Program-made: the position numbers and the translations under genes
The notes under the pieces: generated by a model
Seen by the model: the letters and a program-made list of their open reading frames with translations, nothing else
Database searches by the model: none
What the model was told of the DNA's origin: nothing
Source: Corallococcus sp. AS-1-6
Lineage (GTDB): Bacteria; Myxococcota; Myxococcia; Myxococcales; Myxococcaceae
Direction: 5' to 3'
NCBI RefSeq assembly: GCF_020037015.1
Contig: NZ_JAIQDE010000047.1
Location: 1 to 41,332, forward strand
Length of the DNA stretch: 41,332 bases
Part shown: positions 35,963 to 41,332 of the stretch, piece after piece
How the letters are laid out: the number at the start of each line of letters is the position of its first letter
Numbering within the stretch: position 1 is the stretch's first letter

Positions 35963-37488
35963 GACGTGAGCCCCAGCCGCTCCGCGAGCCCGATGCGCTG
36001 CACCTTGCCGGTGGGGCCCTTGGGCAGCTCCGTGAGGAAGACGATGCGGCGGGGCACCTTGAAGTCCGCCACGCGTGAGGCCACGAAGTCGCGCAGCTCG
36101 CGCTCGGTGGGCGTGTGGCCCTCGCGAGGGACGACGGCGGCGGCCACGTCCTCGCCGAGCTTGGGGTGGGGCAGGGCGAACGTCACGGCCTGCTGCACGG
36201 CGGGGTGATCCAACAGCACGGTGTCCACCTCCAGCGGGCTCACCTTCTCCCCGCCGCGATTGATCAGCTCCTTCAGCCGTCCGGTGAGCCGCAGGTAGCC
36301 CCGCGCGTCGAGCGTCCCCTGGTCGCCCGTGCGGAACCACCCGTGGGTGAAGGCGCGCGCGTTGGCCTCGGGGTTGTTCACGTAGCCGGACATGACGTTG
36401 GGGCCGCGGATGACCACTTCGCCTGGCGCGCCTGGAGGCAGCAGCGTGCCCGCGTCGTCCATGATGGCGACCTCCGGCCCGGCGGCGACCCCCACCGAGC
36501 CCGCGTACCGGGGACGCGGCGGCAGCGGGTTGGAGGCCATCTGGTGCGCGGCCTCCGTCATGCCGTAGCTCTCGATGACGGGCACGCCGAAGACGCGCTC
36601 CAGCTCCTCCATCACCTGCGGCGGCAGCGACGCGGAGGAGGACCGGATGAAGCGCAGGCGGTGGTCCTTGAGGCCGTCCGCGTTGCGGCGGGCGCGCTCC
36701 AGCAGCGCCTGGTGCATGGTGGGGACGGCCGTGTACCAGGTGGGGCGGACCTCCTCGAACCAGGAGAAGAAGCGCAGGGCGTTGAAGCCGGGAGTGCACA
36801 CCACGCGGCCTCCGGCCCCCAGGCTGGACAGCACCGCCGCCACGAGCCCGTGGATGTGGAACAGCGGCATGATGTTGAGGCACGCATCCGTGGGGCCCAG
36901 GCCCAACATCGCGCCGATATGCCGCGCGGAGGCGCACAGGTTCGCGTGCGTCAGCGGCACCTGCTTGGGCCGAGCGGTCGTGCCCGACGTGTGCAGCACC
37001 AGCGCGACGTCCTCCGCGCTCGCCGGCCCGGGACGGAGCGCCGTGCCCGCGAATGGCTGCCCGGCCACGAGCGTGAAGTGCCCCGCGGGCCCCTGCTGCG
37101 CCGGACGCAGCTCGATGAGCGGGAGTCCGCGTGCGCGCGCGACCTCGCGGGCCGGTCCCTCCGCACCTTCGAGCACGACGAGGGCGCGGGCCTGGAGGTC
37201 ATCCAGGTAGAACGTGAGCTCGTCCGCGCGGTAGGCGGGGTTGAGCGGCGCGGTCGTCGCGGCACCGGCCACGGCGAGGAAGGCCGCCGCCATCTCCGGC
37301 CCGTTGGGGAGCACGAGCGCGACGCGGTCCCCCTGTCCCAGGCCCCACGCATTCAGTTGCTCACGGACCCTGGCGATGAGCTCCCGCAGCGCGCCGTATG
37401 TCATGCCCTGCCTGCCGGGCGCACCGAGCGCCACGTCCTCCGTCCGTCCGTGTGCGAGCAGCGCTTCGAGGGTGTCCATCCGCTCCAT
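35959..37488 (-). CDS. Acyl-CoA synthetase / AMP-dependent ligase
   Basis: This 509-residue ANL enzyme (ATG 37488, MERMDTLEALLAHG; ATG 37479 is possible) forms an acyl-adenylate and then an acyl-CoA. Motifs are VLHTSGTTARPKQVPLTHAN (P-loop, with Ala replacing the usual Gly of TTGRPK), IESYGMTEAAHQM, GWFRTGDQGTLDARGYL, LKELINRGGEKVSPLEV and the C-terminal LPKGPTGKVQR with the catalytic Lys. The overall form resembles oxalate/medium-chain acyl-CoA ligases. There is no carrier domain. It overlaps panE, which may hint at a shared role in CoA supply or carboxylic acid metabolism. The substrate is unknown. Confidence 0.92.
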   Translation of the reverse strand: MERMDTLEALLAHGRTEDVALGAPGRQGMTYGALRELIARVREQLNAWGLGQGDRVALVLPNGPEMAAAFLAVAGAATTAPLNPAYRADELTFYLDDLQARALVVLEGAEGPAREVARARGLPLIELRPAQQGPAGHFTLVAGQPFAGTALRPGPASAEDVALVLHTSGTTARPKQVPLTHANLCASARHIGAMLGLGPTDACLNIMPLFHIHGLVAAVLSSLGAGGRVVCTPGFNALRFFSWFEEVRPTWYTAVPTMHQALLERARRNADGLKDHRLRFIRSSSASLPPQVMEELERVFGVPVIESYGMTEAAHQMASNPLPPRPRYAGSVGVAAGPEVAIMDDAGTLLPPGAPGEVVIRGPNVMSGYVNNPEANARAFTHGWFRTGDQGTLDARGYLRLTGRLKELINRGGEKVSPLEVDTVLLDHPAVQQAVTFALPHPKLGEDVAAAVVPREGHTPTERELRDFVASRVADFKVPRRIVFLTELPKGPTGKVQRIGLAERLGLTS

Positions 37489-37626
37489 GCCGGGCTCCAC
37501 GTCCTCGGGGTTCCCTTCCGAATATGGCCGGGGATCCCCCGGGGCAACCGCTTTGTGCTCGGGGCCGGGCCTCCTGTGCGCGAGTCCCAGGGGGGCTGCT
37601 ATATCGGCCCTCCGGGAGGCATCACC

Positions 37627-38409
37627 ATGTCGCGGAAAGTGGCGCTCATCACCGGCGCGTCGGCGGGGCTCGGAGAGCGGTTCGCGGAGCAGTTCGCGAA
37701 GGATGGGCACGACGTCATCCTCGTCGCGCGCGGCGTGGCGAAGCTGGAGGAGCTGGCCCGGAAGTTGGAACAGGCGCATGGCGTGAAGGCGCACGTGCTG
37801 CCGGCGGACCTGGGACTGCCCTCCGCGCCGGAGCAGCTCTTCGCTCGCGTGCGGGAGCTGGGGCTCGCGGTGGACTTCCTCGTCAACAACGCGGGGTTCG
37901 GTTCCTCCGGGCCGTTCCTGGATCAGGACCTGGGGCGCGAGGCGGAGATGGTGGAGGTCAACTGCGCCGCGCTGCTCAAGCTCACGCACCTGTTCGCGCG
38001 GCCCATGCGCGAGCGCAAGCAGGGGCGCATCCTCAACATCGCGTCCACCGCGGGCTTCCAGCCGGGGCCGTACATGGCCACGTACTACGCGACGAAGGCC
38101 TTCGTGCTGTCCTTCACGGAGGCGCTCGCGGTCGAGCTGGAGGGCACGGGCGTGACGGTGACCTGCCACTGCCCGGGCGCGACGAAGACGGAGTTCGCCG
38201 GGCGCGCCGGCAACGCGGAGTCGCGCCTGTTCAAGCGGCCGGGCGTGGCGGAGGCGCCCGAGGTCGCGGGCCACGCCTACGCGGCGATGATGAAGGGGCG
38301 GGTGGTCGCCATCCACGGCGTGCTCAACTGGCTGGCGGCCTTCTCGGTGCGGATCAGCCCCCGCGTCGTGGTGCGTTCCATCGCGGCGAAGCTCAACCAG
38401 CAGGAGTGA
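37627..38409 (+). CDS. Short-chain dehydrogenase/reductase (SDR)
   Basis: This 260-residue classical SDR has the cofactor motif TGASAGLG near the N terminus, VNNAGFGSSG, a catalytic Ser in LNIASTAGFQPGP, YYATKA (Tyr-x3-Lys) and the CPGATKTEF loop. Arg and Lys after the first helix (VARGVAKLEEL) favour NADP(H). The substrate cannot be told; the closest general annotation is a DltE/YqjQ-like oxidoreductase. A good GGAGG site precedes the ATG. It is divergent from the acyl-CoA synthetase, with 138 bases between. Confidence 0.92.
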   Translation: MSRKVALITGASAGLGERFAEQFAKDGHDVILVARGVAKLEELARKLEQAHGVKAHVLPADLGLPSAPEQLFARVRELGLAVDFLVNNAGFGSSGPFLDQDLGREAEMVEVNCAALLKLTHLFARPMRERKQGRILNIASTAGFQPGPYMATYYATKAFVLSFTEALAVELEGTGVTVTCHCPGATKTEFAGRAGNAESRLFKRPGVAEAPEVAGHAYAAMMKGRVVAIHGVLNWLAAFSVRISPRVVVRSIAAKLNQQE

Positions 38410-38463
38410 GCGGGCAGGGAAGCGGCCACGGAAGGCCTGGGCGCGGGCCGGGAGGAGGGTAGA

Positions 38464-39504
38464 GTGTCGGCCGTGTCCCGCCTCCCCTGGCTTCTCCTGG
38501 TCTGTTTCATGTCGCTGGCGTCGCCTGTCTTCGCCCAGGAAGGGGCGGCCGTCGCCGAGTCCTTCACGGTGGCGGTGCTGCCCCTGGCGGCCAACGCGGC
38601 GGGGAAGGACGCCGCGCAGGGCATCACGTCGCTCATCTCGGGCCGGCTCGCGGAGTCACCCCGGCTGCGTGTGCTGTCCCAGCGGGAGCTCCAACAGCGG
38701 GTCGGCGCCGAGCGCCAGTTGGAGCTGGTGGGTGACGGCCCTTGCGAGAAGGGCGAGTGCGTCCAGGCGCTGTCCTCGCTGACGGGGGCGCGCTACGTGC
38801 TTACGGGCCGGTTGGACCGCTTCGGTGGGCAGTACCTCCTGGCCGCGAGCCTCGTGGACACCCAGGATGGCCGCACCCTCGCCCGGCCGCGCGCGGAGGC
38901 CTCGGAGGACGGCGAGCTGTTGCGCACGGTGGTCGCCGTGTCCGACGAGCTGAGCATCGCGCTGGAGTCGCCCGGCGAGGTCGTTCCGGCCCGGCCGCTC
39001 CTGGGCGGCGCGGTCGCGTCGTCGCCGGGGGGCGGGCTCACGCTGGGGCTGCGCTTCAACAACAGCTTCATCGACAAGCTGTCGTCCCTGAACCCGGGCC
39101 TGGACCTGGAGCTGGGCTACTGGTTCCACCCGGAGTGGCAGGGCTTCGTCCAGGTCGGCTTCACCTGGGTGCATGCCGGCGGCAACGTGGAGGGCGAGCT
39201 CAACGTGCTGCCCAGCATCGTGGGGGCCCGGCACTATCACCGCCTGGAGAAGGACCTGCGGCCGTACTGGGGCTTCGGTCTGGGCGTGCAGTTGTCGTTC
39301 GGCGACTACGGCATCTTCCAGAGCACGGGGCCGCTGCCGTCCGTCGTGGGGTTCGTGGGGTTGGAGTACCTGCTGGTGGGCCACGTGGGCTTCCAGTTGG
39401 AGCTGGGGACGAACATCGCGCAGGCGGTGCTGGGGCTCGCGGACGACGGCGCGGGCGACGGCCTCAACTTCGACGTCAACGCCGGCATCGCGTATCACTT
39501 CTGA
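38464..39504 (+). CDS. Envelope protein: CsgG-like N-terminal domain plus C-terminal beta-barrel-like domain
   Basis: The product is 346 residues with a signal peptide (LPWLLLVCFMSLASPVFAQ). Residues about 30-170 have the form of the CsgG/TolB-N-like fold (TVAVLPLAANAAGKDAAQ, then LRVLSQRELQQ and ARYVLTGRLDRFGGQYLLAASLVD), seen in outer-membrane assembly proteins. The last 170 residues alternate strands and turns with many aromatic residues and end in GIAYHF, the terminal Phe typical of outer-membrane beta-barrels. The GTG at 38464 has a GGAGGAGG site. It lies 17 bases before the TPR lipoprotein gene, probably the same operon. The exact role is unknown. Confidence 0.75.
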   Translation: MSAVSRLPWLLLVCFMSLASPVFAQEGAAVAESFTVAVLPLAANAAGKDAAQGITSLISGRLAESPRLRVLSQRELQQRVGAERQLELVGDGPCEKGECVQALSSLTGARYVLTGRLDRFGGQYLLAASLVDTQDGRTLARPRAEASEDGELLRTVVAVSDELSIALESPGEVVPARPLLGGAVASSPGGGLTLGLRFNNSFIDKLSSLNPGLDLELGYWFHPEWQGFVQVGFTWVHAGGNVEGELNVLPSIVGARHYHRLEKDLRPYWGFGLGVQLSFGDYGIFQSTGPLPSVVGFVGLEYLLVGHVGFQLELGTNIAQAVLGLADDGAGDGLNFDVNAGIAYHF

Positions 39505-39521
39505 GTCTTCCGGAGCCTTTC

Positions 39522-40664
39522 ATGACCTCGCGTCTGCGTGCCCTGCCGCTCATCGCCCTGCTGGCCTCCGGGGCCTGCACCGAAACGCCGAAGCTCGACC
39601 CGAAGGACCAGGCGGAGGGGCTCTACCTCCAGGGCAACTCCGAGTACCTCAAGGGAAACTTCGACGCCGCGCTCAAGTCCTTCGACGAGATGAAGACGTT
39701 GACGCCGGCCGACCCGCGCCTGCCCGCCGCGAGGGGCGAGGTGCTCCTGTCGATGAGCCGGCTGGAGGAGGCCGCGAAGGAGTTCGAGGTGGCGCTGCGG
39801 CTGGACGCGAAGCGCTCCACCAACTGGAGCCGGCTGGGGTTCATCCAGGCGCAGTTGGGCAAGAAGGACGAGGCGCGGCAGTCGCTGCAGAAGGCGCTGG
39901 CGCTGCATCCGAAGGACTTCAACGCGCTGGAGCAACTGGGCGAGCTGGCCGAGGAGCGCGGCGACCACGACGAGGCGGTGCGCGACTTCACGCAGGCGGC
40001 GGAGGCCGCGCCGGACGCATCGAAGGCCGACCTGCTGGTGCGGGCGGTGGACGTGCTGACGAAGCAGGGGCGGCAGGACGAGGTGCTCGGGCTGTTGCGC
40101 AAGGTGACGGGGCAGGGCGTGCGCACGCCGGAGGTGCTGACGGCGCTGGGAGACGCGGAGGTGCGCGCGGGCCGGTTGCCGGAAGCGGCGGCGGCGTACG
40201 AGGAGGCCGCGAAGAAGTCGCCCAAGGATCCGACGCTCTGGGAACTCGTGGCGGAGATCCAGCTCAAGTTGAACAAGCGCGAGGAAGCGCTGAAGGCCTA
40301 CGGCGAGTCGCTGAAGGTGAAGGACCGCGCCGTCGTGCACGTGGCGCTCGCGAAGGCGCACCTGACGGTGGACGACCGGGCGGCGGCGGAAGGGGAGCTT
40401 CAGAAGGCCCTGGACACGGTGTCGGGCGCGGACGTGGGAGAGATGCAGGAGCTGGCGGACCTGCTGTCCGCGATGGGGCGCAAGCAGGACGCCCTGCGCA
40501 TCCTGACGAGCCTGGGCTTGGAGCCGGGGCATGCGAAGAACATGGACTTGCAGTTGTCCACCGCGAGGCTCGCGCGTGACCTGAAGGACACGGCCACCGT
40601 GCAGGCCGCGTGCGCCCGCGTGGCCTCGGCGGCGCCGGATGGTGGCGTGGTGAAGTGCCCGTAG
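39522..40664 (+). CDS. TPR-repeat lipoprotein
   Basis: The 380-residue predicted lipoprotein has the lipobox LLASGAC near residue 19. From residue 30 to the end it is almost entirely tetratricopeptide units (for example LYLQGNSEYLKGNFDAALKS and EAAKEFEVALRLDAKRSTNW), about nine to ten of them. TPR lipoproteins scaffold envelope complexes. It follows the CsgG-like gene, so the two may act together. The following lipoprotein gene begins two bases after its stop. Confidence 0.85.
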   Translation: MTSRLRALPLIALLASGACTETPKLDPKDQAEGLYLQGNSEYLKGNFDAALKSFDEMKTLTPADPRLPAARGEVLLSMSRLEEAAKEFEVALRLDAKRSTNWSRLGFIQAQLGKKDEARQSLQKALALHPKDFNALEQLGELAEERGDHDEAVRDFTQAAEAAPDASKADLLVRAVDVLTKQGRQDEVLGLLRKVTGQGVRTPEVLTALGDAEVRAGRLPEAAAAYEEAAKKSPKDPTLWELVAEIQLKLNKREEALKAYGESLKVKDRAVVHVALAKAHLTVDDRAAAEGELQKALDTVSGADVGEMQELADLLSAMGRKQDALRILTSLGLEPGHAKNMDLQLSTARLARDLKDTATVQAACARVASAAPDGGVVKCP

Positions 40665-40666
40665 GC

Positions 40667-41287
40667 ATGCGTCGTGGGTGGCATTGCCTGCTGTTGCTGG
40701 TCTTCCTGACGGGCTGTGGGACTGCCCGGGTGGTGCGGTTGGACACGGGGCGTGCGGACCCGGTCGTCGTGACGCCTCAGGTGGAGGAAGAGGCTCCGTT
40801 GGAGGACGCGGAGCTGACGAAGGGCGAGTTCAAGCGGTCCATTTCGGAGCTCGCGCGGGAGGTCCGTCCGTTCGCGCATCCGCTGCGGGACGCGCGGACG
40901 TTGTTCGGCATGCCGGAGCGCAGCGGCGTGTTCGGCTACGAAGCGCGTACGCATCGGATCCATCCCCTGGGGGAGGAGGAAGCGCGGGAGCTGCACCTGC
41001 TGGACGATGCGTCGGCGGAGTTGACGCGCGCATATGGACGCTGGTGCGAGCGCAAGCGGCAGGGGCGGGACTGTTTGTCGTTGCTGGAAGAGGGGCCGCT
41101 GCTCGGAAGCGACGGGCGGTATGCGCTGGCCCTGGCGTTGGCGATGGACTCGGTGTGGGAGGAGACAGCGGAGGCGCTGCGGGGTGTGGTGAATCCGCAA
41201 GCGGTCCTGGCCACCGTGACGGCCTCGGTCACGGTGTACCTGCTGCTGTGGTCATTGCCGGAACTGGCATCAAAACACCTGTGTTAG
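40667..41287 (+). pseudogene. SitA-like paralogous lipoprotein, frame apparently broken near the window edge
   Basis: The ATG at 40667 gives MRRGWHCLLLLVFLTGCG, a lipoprotein signal with Cys17. The body (RHPLRDART-like and ALALAMDSVWEETAEALRGV) followed by a hydrophobic stretch (AVLATVTASVTVYLLLWSLPE) recalls the large myxobacterial family TIGR02269, which includes SitA polymorphic toxins passed by outer-membrane exchange. The frame stops at TAG 41285, after ELASKHLC, but relatives I recall continue for a long toxin region. A -1 shift at the four-A run (about 41270) opens a frame TPVLAGVAATTMMLPLPLA to the window end. So it is either a real frameshift, a slip site, or a sequencing error. If no shift is accepted, it is a 206-residue protein. 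Confidence 0.5.
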
Positions 41288-41332
41288 CGGGAGTGGCTGC
41301 GACGACGATGATGTTGCCTCTTCCTTTGGCGG

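Overview
The window is about 70% GC, is densely packed with genes on both strands, and carries several genes that mark it as a myxobacterium of the Myxococcaceae (Myxococcus/Corallococcus type): the polarity regulator RomR, an encapsulin ferritin cargo ending in RLTVGSLRK, an orphan groEL, response-regulator hybrids, and a paralogous toxin-like lipoprotein. From memory, the groEL - hybrid kinase - encC - diguanylate cyclase - CheW-like - romR order matches the Myxococcus xanthus MXAN_4467 to MXAN_4461 neighbourhood; this was not checked against a database.

Region 1 (1-7752) is the end of a natural-product cluster. It holds an NRPS entering from the left (end of a C domain, A, PCP, C, no thioesterase), a roughly 1000-residue protein joining an unrecognised N-terminal half to an acyl/aryl-CoA-ligase-like half, and a DHA2-type MFS exporter. 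All three are on the + strand, nearly contiguous, and look like one operon. The A domain lacks the aspartate that normally holds an alpha-amino group, and the ligase fusion is the most unfamiliar protein in the window. A class I DAHP synthase follows (7853-8926) and may or may not belong to the cluster.

Region 2 (8941-14013) has a selenocysteine tRNA on the minus strand, a natural-product-type methyltransferase, a secreted/membrane DUF3857-transglutaminase protein with a C-terminal zinc-ribbon-like tail, a Cys-rich lipoprotein, and a TPR-zincin protein.

Region 3 (14102-21950) is a signalling and stress block: a single-domain receiver, groEL under a clear sigma70-type promoter and CIRCE operator, a hybrid histidine kinase, the encapsulin cargo EncC, a REC-GGDEF diguanylate cyclase, a tandem CheW-like protein and RomR.

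Region 4 (22004-35962) is mostly housekeeping: valS with an unusual TPR plus histone-H1-like Lys/Ala tail, nadC, a PafA-like alkaline phosphatase, a YbgC-type thioesterase, glpX, an SRPBCC protein, a 59-residue small protein behind a 419-base intergenic region, a divergent ADP-ribosylglycohydrolase, eno, surE, an NlpD-like LysM/M23 lipoprotein and a PanE-type reductase.

Region 5 (35959-41332) has an acyl-CoA synthetase overlapping panE, a short-chain dehydrogenase, a CsgG-like/beta-barrel protein, a TPR lipoprotein, and a SitA-like lipoprotein whose reading frame breaks close to the window edge. I saw no insertion sequences, CRISPR arrays, rRNA genes or replication origins.
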